From an uncultured Algibacter sp. (GTDB lineage Bacteria > Bacteroidota > Bacteroidia > Flavobacteriales > Flavobacteriaceae), in contig NZ_CANKXG010000002.1 of assembly GCF_947487575.1 (NCBI RefSeq), positions 231,179 to 295,178 of the forward strand: a stretch of DNA of 64,000 bases. The letters run 5' to 3'. The translations under genes and the position numbers were made by a program. Below are positions 1 through 9,165 of this stretch, in pieces; within the stretch, counting starts at the first letter, position 1; every line of letters starts with the position of its first letter. Below the pieces are notes generated by a model that was not told where the DNA came from, made no database searches, and was given only the letters and a program-made list of their open reading frames with translations.

Positions 1-282
1 GTCACACCCGGAGATGTACTCCCAGCCATAGAATTATTGGGTGATATGCTTTTAGAAATGAATAAACCAAAAGAGGCATTAGCAGCCTATGAGGAAGATT
101 TAAAAGGACGCCCTAACAGGTTTAATGGTATTTACGGAGCAGCAATAGCTTCAGAACAATCTGGTGATTTAGGTAAGGCAACTGGTTATTATAATCAACT
201 TATTGAATTAACAAAAGATTCGAATAGTAATAGACCAGAAATTGAAAAGGCAAAAGCATTTATTAAAAACCATGCCATTTAA
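1..282 (+). CDS. Tetratricopeptide-repeat protein, C-terminal part (5' end outside window)
   Basis: The reading frame is open from the first base and ends at a TAA, so this is the last 93 residues of a longer protein. The visible part has helix-pair spacing typical of TPR units: one unit around LLGDMLLEMNKPKEAL and another around GAAIASEQSGDLGKATGYY. TPR domains mediate protein-protein contacts, and the partner cannot be inferred. It lies 8 bases before the SCO1-like lipoprotein gene, so the two are probably co-transcribed. The N-terminal part, which would show a signal or an enzymatic domain, is missing. Confidence 0.75.
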   Translation, partial: VTPGDVLPAIELLGDMLLEMNKPKEALAAYEEDLKGRPNRFNGIYGAAIASEQSGDLGKATGYYNQLIELTKDSNSNRPEIEKAKAFIKNHAI

Positions 283-290
283 TTTTTAAA

Positions 291-929
291 ATGATTTCTA
301 AATTTTTAAACAAAAGCACGTTAACATTATTAGTTTTAGCATTTTCTTGCAATACATTTTCAAAAAAACAATTACCAGTTTATAATCCTTCAGATTTAAA
401 CCCTGAATTAGTTGACAAAAGTCTTCTAAATAAAAATGAAAATCATTCAGTAGCCAATTTCAGTTTGATTAATCAAAACGGAAACAGTATTACTCAAGAA
501 ACCTTTAAAGACAAAATATACATTGCTGATTTCTTCTTCACACGCTGCCCAAGTATTTGCCCAATTATGACGAATAATATGTTGAAAATTCAAAATGAAT
601 TTATTAACCATGATGATGTTATGCTACTATCATTATCAGTAACACCAGATATTGATAGCATTTCTGTATTAAAGGAGTATGCAAATAACAAAGGCGTTAT
701 TGATTCAAAATGGCATGTAACTACTGGAGATAAAAAACACATATACAACTTAGCTCGTAAAAGCTACTTTGCCGTTGTTGAACAAGGAGATGGTGGCTTA
801 CAAGATTTTATTCATACACCAAACTTCATTTTAATTGATAAGAAAAAGCAAATTCGAGGCATTTATGACGGCACCGATGATGATGATATTAAACGTGTTA
901 TTAACGACATTAAAATTCTAATAAAATAA
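291..929 (+). CDS. SCO1/SenC family copper-chaperone lipoprotein
   Basis: A 212-residue protein with a hydrophobic N-terminus ending in a lipobox-like LAFSC (Cys20), so probably an outer-surface or periplasmic lipoprotein. The thioredoxin-like core carries the SCO signature CPSICP (Cys86, Cys90) and the third copper ligand His175 in DFIHTPNF. SCO proteins deliver or reduce copper for the CuA site of cytochrome oxidase, or act as thiol oxidoreductases. A paralogue of the same length lies at 26831-27469 in a different setting. The neighbour upstream is a TPR protein. The family call is firm; the exact client is not known. Confidence 0.88.
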   Translation: MISKFLNKSTLTLLVLAFSCNTFSKKQLPVYNPSDLNPELVDKSLLNKNENHSVANFSLINQNGNSITQETFKDKIYIADFFFTRCPSICPIMTNNMLKIQNEFINHDDVMLLSLSVTPDIDSISVLKEYANNKGVIDSKWHVTTGDKKHIYNLARKSYFAVVEQGDGGLQDFIHTPNFILIDKKKQIRGIYDGTDDDDIKRVINDIKILIK

Positions 930-999
930 GATAAACTTCCTACTTCTTGTTTCGGTCTTCCAACTTAAAAAATTATCTTTGACTATATTTCTTTTCTAA

Positions 1000-2319
1000 A
1001 TGAACGATAGCCTTATTCTCATTATATCCATTTTAATTGCTGCTACCATTGGTGGCTATTTAGGTATGCTTTTCACAAAACTTAAAACTAAAAGTGAACA
1101 AAGTACACTTGAAGAACGCCAAAACCAAATGCAATTAACTATTGAAGAGTTAAAGCAAAATTTAACTAAAATTGAAAATGAACGTGAAGACATTCGTCGC
1201 GAAAAAGACTTTTTAAATACAGAATTAGCAAGAAAAAATTCTGAATACGAAAACCTTCAAGAACTCAATCTAAAACGTGATGCAGAACTTGAAGAACGCC
1301 AAGAACAACTTCGTAAAGATTTTGAGTTGTTAGCCACTAAAATACTAGATGAAAAGTCTGAAAAATTTACACTTCAGAATAAAGAAAACATTAAAAACAT
1401 ATTAAATCCGCTTCAAGAAAAAATTAAAACTTTTGAAGAAAAAGTTGATTTAACTCAAAAGGAAAGCATCAGTATGCATTCGGCTTTAAAAGAGCAATTA
1501 TTAGGTTTAAAAGACTTAAACCAACAAATGACAAAGGAAGCTACAAACCTCACAAGGGCATTAAAAGGTGATAGTAAAATGCAAGGAAATTGGGGAGAAT
1601 TAGTTTTAGAACGCGTTTTAGAAAAATCTGGTTTAGAGAAAGATAGAGAATATTTTGTGCAACAAAGTTTCACAAGAGATGATGGGTCTCGTGTTTTACC
1701 AGATGTTGTTTTGAATCTTCCTGATGGTAAAAAAATGATTATTGACAGTAAAGTGTCTTTAACTGATTATGAGCGTTTGGCAAATGCTGAGGAGGATGAC
1801 AAACAGCAATTTCTAAAAGCCCATGTTAATTCTATTAGAAAACATGTAGATCAACTTTCAGATAAAAATTATCAGGATTTATATGATATAGAATCGCCAG
1901 ATTTTGTACTCATGTTCATCCCTATAGAGCCCGCTTTTGCCATAGTTGTAAATGAAGACAATTCAATTTACAACAAGGCGTTTGAAAAGAATATTGTAAT
2001 TGTCACGCCTTCTACATTATTAGCTACATTACGTACTATAGACAGCATGTGGAATAACGAAAAACAACAACGTAATGCTATTGAAATTGCGCGACAAGCA
2101 GGAGCGCTTTACGATAAATTTGAAGGCTTAGTAAGTGATTTAACTGGTGTTGGAAAAAAGATAGATGCTGCTAAAAACGATTATTCTTCAGCAATGAATA
2201 AATTAGTTGACGGCAGAGGAAATCTCATAACAAGTGTTGAAAAACTTAAAAAGATGGGAGCTAAAGCAAAAAAATCACTCCCCGAGGCTATTATTAAACG
2301 TGCAGAAGAGGACGAATAA
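1000..2319 (+). CDS. rmuC: DNA recombination protein RmuC
   Basis: A 439-residue protein with one N-terminal membrane segment (residues about 5-25), a long charged coiled coil (about 30-180) and the RmuC domain (about 190-400). That domain includes the nuclease-like stretch LPDGKKMIIDSKVSLTDYE, where Asp-Ser-Lys matches the PD-(D/E)XK-type core. RmuC limits sequence inversions between short inverted repeats and is thought to act as a membrane-anchored nuclease. Length and domain order match the family. It sits alone between the SCO1 gene and the thioesterase gene. Confidence 0.93.
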   Translation: MNDSLILIISILIAATIGGYLGMLFTKLKTKSEQSTLEERQNQMQLTIEELKQNLTKIENEREDIRREKDFLNTELARKNSEYENLQELNLKRDAELEERQEQLRKDFELLATKILDEKSEKFTLQNKENIKNILNPLQEKIKTFEEKVDLTQKESISMHSALKEQLLGLKDLNQQMTKEATNLTRALKGDSKMQGNWGELVLERVLEKSGLEKDREYFVQQSFTRDDGSRVLPDVVLNLPDGKKMIIDSKVSLTDYERLANAEEDDKQQFLKAHVNSIRKHVDQLSDKNYQDLYDIESPDFVLMFIPIEPAFAIVVNEDNSIYNKAFEKNIVIVTPSTLLATLRTIDSMWNNEKQQRNAIEIARQAGALYDKFEGLVSDLTGVGKKIDAAKNDYSSAMNKLVDGRGNLITSVEKLKKMGAKAKKSLPEAIIKRAEEDE

Positions 2320-2513
2320 AATAACATTCTATCTCACTTTTAATTTACCTGTTGTTATTTTAACAGTTCCATCCAGAATATTTATTAAAATTACTTTTTT
2401 TTACAAAATATTTCATAACTCAATAAAAATAAATAAAGCACTAAAGTGGACATAAAATATATTACTACATTAGGGCTCATTTGTAGTTTGTTTCATTTTT
2501 AAAATAAAGGCTC

Positions 2514-3056
2514 ATGTTTAAGCACGCCAAAGACTCTCAAGTATCTATTACAGAACTCATGTTACCATCACATTCAAATTTTAGCGGAAAAATTCATGGC
2601 GGTCACATTTTAAATTTAATGGATCAAATAGCATTTGCTTGTGCTTCAAAACACTCCAGGAATTATTGCGTAACAGCATCTGTAAATAAAGTTGATTTTT
2701 TAAACCCTATTGAAGTTGGTGAATTAGTAACTCTTAAAGCATCAGTTAACTATACCGGAAGAACCTCTATGGTTGTTGGCTTACGAGTTGAGTCAGAAAA
2801 TATTCAAACAGGAAAAATTAAACATTGTAATTCATCTTACTTCACTATGGTTGCCAAAGATAAAGATGGAAAAAATGCTAAAGTTCCAGGTTTAATTTTA
2901 GATACAGAACAAAGTGTTCGCCGTTTCGCAAGAAGTATAGCTAGACAAGAACAAGCTAGAAAAAGGTCATCAAAATTTAGGGCTTCTGAGTTTAAAATTG
3001 AAGAACATATAGAGTTTATTAAAACTCAAAATGCCAAAATTGATTTTAATCATTAA
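2514..3056 (+). CDS. Acyl-CoA thioesterase (hotdog fold)
   Basis: A 180-residue cytoplasmic protein with one hotdog domain. The signature stretch HGGHILNLMDQIAFACA lies near residues 28-44, followed by the strand-rich DFLNPIEVGELVTLKASV. This resembles the YciA/BFIT group of acyl-CoA hydrolases, which release free fatty acid and CoA. The C-terminal 35 residues are basic and helical. It ends in front of a strong bidirectional terminator shared with carB. Chain-length preference cannot be read from the sequence. Confidence 0.85.
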   Translation: MFKHAKDSQVSITELMLPSHSNFSGKIHGGHILNLMDQIAFACASKHSRNYCVTASVNKVDFLNPIEVGELVTLKASVNYTGRTSMVVGLRVESENIQTGKIKHCNSSYFTMVAKDKDGKNAKVPGLILDTEQSVRRFARSIARQEQARKRSSKFRASEFKIEEHIEFIKTQNAKIDFNH

Positions 3057-3071
3057 CAAAAAAATTATAAA

Positions 3072-3094
3072 AAAAGCCGCATAAAGCGGCTTTT
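3072..3094. terminator. Bidirectional rho-independent terminator
   Basis: AAAAGCCGC, a 5-base loop, then GCGGCTTTT. The run of A before and T after the GC stem lets it serve both the thioesterase gene (+) and carB (-), which converge here. Confidence 0.85.
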
Positions 3095-3116
3095 AATCAA
3101 ATATTTTACTGAAGTA

Positions 3117-5972
3117 TTATTTACTCAAGTACATTTTACGTCTTGAATATAAATCGTAAAACTCATCATCTTTTAAGCTATCGATAAAAAGGATACTTTC
3201 ACCAGTACTTTTCATTTCTGGTCCTAAACGCTTATCTACATTCGGGAATTTGTTAAAAGAGAATACAGGTTGTTTAATTGCATAACCATCTAACTGAGGA
3301 TTGAAATCAAAGTCTGTTACCTTCTTTTCACCTAACATCACTTTAGTAGCATAATTTACATAAGGCTCCTTATAAGCTTTAGCAATAAACGGAACCGTTC
3401 TAGATGCTCTTGGGTTTGCTTCAATAATATATACCGTATCATCTTTAATAGCAAACTGGATATTAATTAAACCAACTGTATTTAATGCTTTAGCAATAGT
3501 ATGCGTATGATCAATGATTTGTTGCATTACTAAGTCTCCTAAATTAAAGGCTGGTAATGTTGCGTTAGAGTCACCTGAATGTACACCACATGGCTCAATA
3601 TGTTCCATAATACCAATAATATACACATTACCATCAGCATCACAAATAGCATCTGCTTCAGCTTCAATAGCACCATCTAAATAATGATCTAAAAGGAGTT
3701 TATTATTTGGCATTCTTCTTAATAAATCAACAACATGCTCTATTAAGTCTTCTTTATTAATTACAATTTTCATCCCTTGACCTCCTAATACATATGATGG
3801 TCTTACCAAAATTGGAAAATCCAATTCTTCAGCTAGAACTAAAGCTTCATCTGCGTTTTCAGCAATTCCAAATTCTGGATAAGGAATATTATTTTCTTTC
3901 AACAACCTTGAAAAGCTTCCTCTATCTTCAGCTAAATCTAATGATTCAAAGCTTGTGCCTATAATTTTAATACCGTATTTAGTTAACTTTTCAGCAAGTT
4001 TTAAAGCTGTTTGTCCTCCTAACTGTACAATAACACCTTCTGGTTTTTCATGACGGATAATATCATAAATATGTTCCCAGAATACAGGCTCAAAGTATAA
4101 TTTATCTGCAGTGTCAAAATCTGTAGAAACCGTTTCAGGATTACAGTTTATCATAATAGTTTCATAACCACATTCAGCAGCTGCTAATACACCGTGTACA
4201 CAACAATAATCAAACTCAATACCTTGTCCAATTCTATTAGGACCAGAACCAAGTACAACAATTTTCTTTTTATCAGTTACCACACTTTCATTATGTGTGT
4301 ATTGTTCTCCTGAAGCTGTTTCAACTACATTTTCAAAAGTAGAATAATAATATGGTGTTTTTGCTGTAAACTCAGCAGCGCAAGTATCAACTAATTTAAA
4401 TACACGTTGTATATTAAACTCATCTCTCTTATTATAAACCTGACTTTCTAAACAACCCAACATATGAGCTATTTGGCGATCTCCATATCCTTTTTGTTTC
4501 GCCTCAAGAAGTAAATCTCTATCTATATCATCAATAGTGTAATTTGAAATCTCTTTTTGAAGTTGAAAAAGTTCTTCATATTGTTTAAGATACCACATGT
4601 CAATTTTTGTGATATCATAAATTTGACTTAATGGAATACCAATTTCAATAGCATCATAAATTGCAAAAACACGATCCCAACTTGCATGGGTAAGTTTTTC
4701 TATTATCTGGTTATAATCTGTATAACCTTTACCATCAGCACCTAAACCATTTCTTTTAATTTCTAGTGATTGCGTTGCTTTATGAAGTGCTTCTTGAAAA
4801 GAACGTCCAATACCCATAACCTCACCTACGGCTTTCATTTGAAGCCCTAATGTTCTGTCTGAACCTTCAAACTTATCAAAATTCCAACGTGGTATTTTTA
4901 CAATAACATAATCTAAGGTTGGCTCGAAAAGTGCTGAAGTAGACTTAGTAATTTGATTATCTAATTCATCTAAAGTATAACCTATAGCTAATTTAGTTGC
5001 AATTTTAGCAATTGGATATCCAGTTGCTTTACTTGCTAATGCTGAAGAACGTGATACACGTGGGTTAATTTCAATAGCTATAATATCTTCTTTTTCATCT
5101 GGACTAACTGCAAACTGCACATTACAACCACCTTCAAAATCACCAATACTACGCATCATTTTTATAGCCATATCGCGCATCTTTTGATACGTTTTATCGC
5201 TTAAAGTCATTGCTGGAGCAACTGTAATAGAATCTCCTGTATGAATTCCCATAGGATCCATATTCTCGATAGAACAAATAATTACAACATTATCATTTTT
5301 ATCACGAAGTAACTCTAATTCATACTCTTTCCAACCCATCATCGCTTTATCAATCATTACTTCGTGGATTGGAGAAATCTCTAATCCTCTACGTAATAAT
5401 TTATCATAATCTTCTTCTTCATAAACAATTGCAGCACCAGCACCTCCAAGTGTATAAGAAGCTCTAATGCATAAAGGAAAACCAAACTCTTGAGCAATTT
5501 CTTTTCCTTTTAAGAATGATGTTGCAGTAGCTTGTGGCGCCATATCAACACCTATTTTTCCCATCAATTCTCTAAACTGCTCTCTATCTTCTGTTATGTT
5601 AATGGCATTAATATCTACACCTATTAATTCAACATCAAAGTCTTTCCAAATGCCTTTTTCATCAGCTTCAATACATAAATTTAATGCAGTTTGCCCACCC
5701 ATAGTTGGTAATACCGCATCAATTTGTGGGTGTTCTTTTAAAATTTTAATAATAGATTTTGTATTCAAAGGCAATAAATAAACATGATCGGCCATTGAAG
5801 GGTCAGTCATGATTGTTGCTGGATTTGAATTTATAAGAATAGTTTCAATCCCATCTTCTCTTAAAGAACGTAAAGATTGAGATCCTGAATAATCAAATTC
5901 ACATGCTTGACCTATTACTATAGGTCCTGAGCCAATAATTAGTATCGATTTTAGTTTTGGATTTTTCGGCAT
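3117..5972 (-). CDS. carB: Carbamoyl-phosphate synthase large subunit, without the allosteric domain
   Basis: A 951-residue protein with two ATP-grasp halves. The first has RASYTLGGAGAAI near residue 170, the second RPSYVLGGQGM near residue 710. It makes carbamoyl phosphate from glutamine-derived ammonia, bicarbonate and two ATP for arginine and pyrimidine synthesis. The classical enzyme has about 1070 residues, and the missing part is the C-terminal MGS-like regulatory domain; the protein ends normally after the second synthetase half. As I recall, flavobacterial CarB proteins are generally this short, so this is not a local truncation. carA is not adjacent. A TAnnTTTG-type -7 box lies at 6008-6015. 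Confidence 0.95.
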   Translation of the reverse strand: MPKNPKLKSILIIGSGPIVIGQACEFDYSGSQSLRSLREDGIETILINSNPATIMTDPSMADHVYLLPLNTKSIIKILKEHPQIDAVLPTMGGQTALNLCIEADEKGIWKDFDVELIGVDINAINITEDREQFRELMGKIGVDMAPQATATSFLKGKEIAQEFGFPLCIRASYTLGGAGAAIVYEEEDYDKLLRRGLEISPIHEVMIDKAMMGWKEYELELLRDKNDNVVIICSIENMDPMGIHTGDSITVAPAMTLSDKTYQKMRDMAIKMMRSIGDFEGGCNVQFAVSPDEKEDIIAIEINPRVSRSSALASKATGYPIAKIATKLAIGYTLDELDNQITKSTSALFEPTLDYVIVKIPRWNFDKFEGSDRTLGLQMKAVGEVMGIGRSFQEALHKATQSLEIKRNGLGADGKGYTDYNQIIEKLTHASWDRVFAIYDAIEIGIPLSQIYDITKIDMWYLKQYEELFQLQKEISNYTIDDIDRDLLLEAKQKGYGDRQIAHMLGCLESQVYNKRDEFNIQRVFKLVDTCAAEFTAKTPYYYSTFENVVETASGEQYTHNESVVTDKKKIVVLGSGPNRIGQGIEFDYCCVHGVLAAAECGYETIMINCNPETVSTDFDTADKLYFEPVFWEHIYDIIRHEKPEGVIVQLGGQTALKLAEKLTKYGIKIIGTSFESLDLAEDRGSFSRLLKENNIPYPEFGIAENADEALVLAEELDFPILVRPSYVLGGQGMKIVINKEDLIEHVVDLLRRMPNNKLLLDHYLDGAIEAEADAICDADGNVYIIGIMEHIEPCGVHSGDSNATLPAFNLGDLVMQQIIDHTHTIAKALNTVGLINIQFAIKDDTVYIIEANPRASRTVPFIAKAYKEPYVNYATKVMLGEKKVTDFDFNPQLDGYAIKQPVFSFNKFPNVDKRLGPEMKSTGESILFIDSLKDDEFYDLYSRRKMYLSK

Positions 5973-6033
5973 TTTTTACTGGTTATATGTTGTATTTAAA
6001 TGTGTTGCAAAAATAGTAATCAGCAGATATAAA

Positions 6034-6064
6034 AAAAGGCATTACCGTTAAGTAATACCTTTTA
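6034..6064 (-). terminator. Terminator downstream of rpmH
   Basis: Read on the minus strand, AAAGGTATTAC pairs with GTAATGCCTTT across a 6-base loop, with one G-U pair, and runs into a T tract. The plus-strand version has a C/A mismatch, so the structure favours minus-strand transcripts from rpmH. Confidence 0.7.
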
Positions 6065-6085
6065 ATTATCAACAATTGTTAATCA

Positions 6086-6247
6086 TTATTTTTTATGTCT
6101 AGTTTCTGTTGAAACAGATAATTTTTTTCTTCCTTTAGCTCTTCTACGCGCTAATACCTTTCTACCGTTAGCAGAAGCCATTCTTTCTCTGAAACCATGT
6201 TTGTTTCTTCTTTTTCTCTTTGATGGCTGAAACGTTCTTTTTGGCAT
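6086..6247 (-). CDS. rpmH: 50S ribosomal protein L34
   Basis: A 53-residue, very basic protein beginning [19 protein letters not shown] and containing [19 protein letters not shown], the standard L34 sequence. It is part of the large ribosomal subunit. The gene is monocistronic here: a perfect flavobacterial promoter lies 63 bases upstream and a terminator just downstream. The usual bacterial neighbours rnpA and dnaA are absent, as is common in Bacteroidota. Confidence 0.97.
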   Translation of the reverse strand: MPKRTFQPSKRKRRNKHGFRERMASANGRKVLARRRAKGRKKLSVSTETRHKK

Positions 6248-6309
6248 TTTCTTATGTTTTTAAATCTGTGTTGTAATTTTAAAAATAGATGGCTTGTTAA
6301 AACCGAGGG

Positions 6310-6340
6310 CAAATATACAAACCCTTTATTACTTTGCAAA
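6310..6340 (-). promoter_or_regulatory. Promoter of rpmH (TTTG / TATATTTG)
   Basis: On the minus strand the -33 box TTTG (6337-6340) is followed after exactly 19 bases by the -7 box TATATTTG (6310-6317). This matches the Bacteroidota housekeeping consensus TTG-N19-TAnnTTTG. Confidence 0.8.
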
Positions 6341-6541
6341 TCATTTTTTAAAAAATATTTGAAATATTTTTCAAGGCTAATAAACTCACGCCAGACCTTT
6401 ATTTATTTAGGATAATCAATTATTTTGTTAAATATCCTTATATCTATTTTAATAAAAATTTAGTTTCTTTGCAGTCTTAAAACTTTAAAGCGGTTTATTT
6501 CACATACAAACCGTACTTTTTATCAATTGAAATTTTAAAAT

Positions 6542-7120
6542 ATGTACAATAAAACTATAAAACTAATCATTGCGGCTGGAATAATTGCTTTTGCTATTTA
6601 CCAATTTACCGAAGGCTATATTGGTAACGGCATTGCTCTTATATTTTTGTCTTTAATTTTTATATTCCTATATTTTAAAAACGAATTTATTCTTTTAGCC
6701 TTTTTAAGACTAAGAAAACAAGATTTTGAAGGCGCTAAAAAATGGTTAAACAGAATTAAGAATCCTGAAGCTGCATTAGTTACAAAACAACAAGGTTATT
6801 ACAACTATTTACATGGCATTATGGTCTCTCAAGACAATATGAATGAAGCCGAGAAATATTTCAAAAAAGCTCTTTCATTAGGTTTATCAATGGATCACGA
6901 CGTAGCTATGGCTAAGTTGAATTTAGCAGGCATTGCTTTTTCTAAGCGTAGAAAGCAAGAAGCGCAAAAATTATTATCTGAAGCCCAAAAATTAGACAAA
7001 CAAGGCATGCTAACCGATCAGATAAAAATGATGAAACAAAACATGAAACAGGCCGCAGGACCTAATCAACATTACGGCGCAGGAGGTTCTGTAAGATCTC
7101 AAAAAAGACGCGGCAGGTAA
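6542..7120 (+). CDS. Membrane-anchored TPR-like protein of unknown function
   Basis: A 192-residue protein with two N-terminal membrane helices (about 5-24 and 29-50). A helical region follows with TPR-like repeats, including YYNYLHGIMVSQDNMNEAEKYF and LNLAGIAFSKRRKQEAQKLL. The tail is Gly/Arg-rich (GAGGSVRSQKRRGR) and basic, so probably cytoplasmic. Such proteins are common next to housekeeping genes in Flavobacteriaceae but have no assigned role. It is read divergently from rpmH. Confidence 0.7.
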   Translation: MYNKTIKLIIAAGIIAFAIYQFTEGYIGNGIALIFLSLIFIFLYFKNEFILLAFLRLRKQDFEGAKKWLNRIKNPEAALVTKQQGYYNYLHGIMVSQDNMNEAEKYFKKALSLGLSMDHDVAMAKLNLAGIAFSKRRKQEAQKLLSEAQKLDKQGMLTDQIKMMKQNMKQAAGPNQHYGAGGSVRSQKRRGR

Positions 7121-7128
7121 TAGAATAT

Positions 7129-7214
7129 GGGTGTTACCCAGAAAAAGGGTCGGGCTTTCACCACTCGCTTCCTCCTACATAGGCAAGCTAAAAAGGCCAT
7201 TCAATCCATAACGC
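7129..7214 (+). repeat. Dispersed element 'GGYGTTACC...TAACGC', copy A
   Basis: It starts GGGTGTTACCC, contains GGGTCGGGCTTTC and ends TCAATCCATAACGC. The same start, middle and end blocks occur at 16770-16853 (minus) and 35651-35747. No ORF is supported. Like the other copies, it sits just outside genes. Confidence 0.7.
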
Positions 7215-7347
7215 ACTCACTCATATGGCTTACTCAATATTTAATAGATACTTAGCACTTAGCATTTAGCAGAAAAAGTAAAATTATGTTACCTTTTTCA
7301 GTAAAGGACAGAGCTTGTGCAACGGTTACCAGTGTTGTGCGTAGTTC

Positions 7348-8327
7348 CTATTCGTACAGATTATAGTATGCGTGAACTAAAGGCATTCCACCAGTATGTA
7401 TAAAAACTATTGTTTCATCTTTTTTTATTTTATTCTCTTTAATATATTCAATTAATCCAGCCATTGCTTTACTCGTATATACAGGACAAAGAAAAAGTCC
7501 TTCTAATTCGGCTAACATTTTAATTGCTTTAACTCCATTTTCTGAAGGAACTCCATATGCTTTCCCTACAAATTTGGTATTTAACTCGAAATCAATAGTT
7601 GTGTCAAATTTTGGTTTAACATTTTCAATTATTTCGTTTGTTAGTTATTTACAACGTTTTCAATTGTCAGGTCTTTGTGTAACACACTAAAACCAATCAC
7701 TTTTGTTGAAGTTTTGGCAATAGCAAAACCAGCGATAAGCCCTGCCATTGTTCCACCACTACCGGTTGGTGTTATAACATAGTCAGGCACTGTTCCTTCT
7801 ACGTTTTGAAATTGTTCAATAATTTCATTGGCACAATCAAAGTAACCTAAAGAGCCTAATAAGTTTGAACCACCAAAAGGAATTAAATAAGCTTTGTTTC
7901 CTTTTTTGTTTACATTATCAGCAATTTTTTTCATTTCAATTTAAAAGTCATCTTCTGCGTCAATAGTAATTATATTAGCATTCATTAACTTCATCAAGAG
8001 AGCATTCCCATTTTGATTGAAGGTTGTGTTCTGTTCAGGAATCATTGCTTTACAAACAACAATTGATTTTAACCCAAGTTGACAAGCTGCTCCAACAAGT
8101 GCACGAGCAGCATTAGATTGAAAGTGTCCCGCAATTATTAATGTATCTGCTTTTTTGTTAATTGCATCTGCTATAATTCGTTCATATTTTCTTAATTTAT
8201 TTCCACCACCTCCGCGACCACTTTCATCATCTCTTTTGATATAAATTTTTGGACCTAATTTATTTGATAAATTTGGCAGGAATTCCAAAGAAGATTGCCT
8301 GTTTAGTAATTTGACTTTATTTTTCAT
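7348..8327 (-). pseudogene. D-cysteine desulfhydrase / ACC deaminase family PLP enzyme, broken
   Basis: The full frame can be reconstructed. The N-terminal part has the PLP lysine in GGGGNKLRKYE (Lys44), the middle has TPTGSGGTMAGL, and the C-terminal part has VYTSKAMAGL and FIHTGGMPLVHAY before a TAG at 7348. Two lesions break it: an in-frame TAA at 7941-7943 and a one-base loss near 7641-7646. Intact relatives are about 325 residues and eliminate ammonia from D-cysteine, ACC or related amino acids. It is the last cassette of array 1, and decay at the distal end is what an unexpressed array member would show. A sequencing error could explain one lesion but hardly both. Confidence 0.85.
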
Positions 8328-8343
8328 TGATTTTTTTCGGAAT

Positions 8344-8471
8344 TACAGATAACGTTCTGCATGGTTAGTTGCGTGTTTCAGTAACTAATTTAACAAACAT
8401 TCATGAACCAGAGGAATTTCCGAAGGAAATTTCGAGTAAACTTGAGCCAAGCAATTAATTATATACGCGCT
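8344..8471 (-). repeat. attC-like cassette site, array 1, second copy (interrupted)
   Basis: On the minus strand it reads GTATATAATTAATTGCTTGG, then the apical hairpin GAAATTTCC-TTC-GGAAATTCC, then TTGTTAAATTAGTTACTG, ACACGCAACTAACCATGC and the junction GTTATCTGTA. It aligns end to end with 9414-9551 and 39131-39270. Its expected left core is displaced to 8741-8750 by the IS110 remnant. Confidence 0.7.
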
Positions 8472-8707
8472 AGAATTAGTAAGATAGGTAATCAGAAACT
8501 TCGGAATTTATTATTTATGTGCAGTTTTAATGCTTGTAAATATAATAAAGCATGTCAAGAAATATATGAGTGATTAGTAACCAAAGTAAAGAGTAAAAAA
8601 TAGCACTAATAGCGGTTTGTAATAAGCTTTTAAAACAGGCTTTTGCAATAGCTAAATCAGGATTAATATATGATGATTCTTACAGAAGTGCTTTAGTGAA
8701 AAATTAA
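8472..8707 (+). pseudogene. IS110-family transposase remnant (C-terminal about 78 residues)
   Basis: The translation gives RISKIGNQKLRNLLFM and then, after a frame change, ALIAVCNKLLKQAFAIAK up to a TAA at 8705-8707. This is the conserved C-terminus of IS110/IS116/IS902 (COG3547) transposases, including the G-N-x-K-L-R-x-L motif. It is dead: there is an in-frame TGA where relatives have Arg, a frameshift near 8585-8595, and no N-terminal DEDD domain. It lies inside a cassette-recombination site. Some IS110/IS1111-family elements are known to target integron attC sites. Confidence 0.8.
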
Positions 8708-8754
8708 TGAGTTTTTACTTGTTTCTTACCACAGTACTTTGTTTGCACACGTTT

Positions 8755-9150
8755 TTATTCCACTTTTTTATATTCATAATGCTTGTCAAAAAGTCCGCCT
8801 TTATTTTTATAAATCAGTTTGTTTTTGTCAATTTCGACTATGATATAATTCCGATTTCCAATAGTCAGAATTGAGTCAGTCAATTTATAAGTCGAGTTAT
8901 ACTCGTTTCCCTTTTGGTTAATAAAAATTGATTTGTCGATATTAAAAGTCAGAGTAGTTTCCGATTCCGTTTTTTCGTCCGATTCCGATTCCGATTCCGA
9001 GTTATTTTCCGTTAGTGGCTCAATATCGTCAGGAAGAGAGTCCGATTCTGCAATTAAAATCCATTTTCCGATTAGTTTTTTTTCAGATTCAGATTGAGCT
9101 GTGCAAGAATTAATTCCTAAAATCAAAGACAGAATTATTAATGTTCTCAT
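8755..9150 (-). CDS. Lipocalin-like lipoprotein, unknown function
   Basis: A 131-residue protein with a signal peptide and lipobox (GINSC, Cys16), followed by KKLIGKWILI, the opening typical of lipocalin-like flavobacterial lipoproteins. An acidic Ser/Glu/Asp-rich linker (ESESDEKTESE) precedes a beta-rich C-terminal half. It is the second gene of cassette 2, and its stop lies just before the proposed left core at 8741-8750. Only 15 bases separate it from the upstream gene 9166-9405, with no site between them, so the two appear to travel as one cassette. Confidence 0.65.
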   Translation of the reverse strand: MRTLIILSLILGINSCTAQSESEKKLIGKWILIAESDSLPDDIEPLTENNSESESESDEKTESETTLTFNIDKSIFINQKGNEYNSTYKLTDSILTIGNRNYIIVEIDKNKLIYKNKGGLFDKHYEYKKVE

Positions 9151-9165
9151 AATAGTTTTTTATTA

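Noticed and set aside
3117-5972. Truncation of carB by mutation
   Set aside because: Both synthetase halves are intact and the protein ends at the domain border. Short CarB is, as I recall, usual in flavobacteria, so it is not a local lesion.
6151-6339. 62-residue ORF on the minus strand
   Set aside because: It lies across rpmH in another frame; the L34 sequence in the correct frame is unmistakable.
7941-7943. Frameshift in the desulfhydrase-like gene at this point
   Set aside because: The codons on both sides are in the same frame; it is an in-frame TAA. The real frame change is near 7641-7646.
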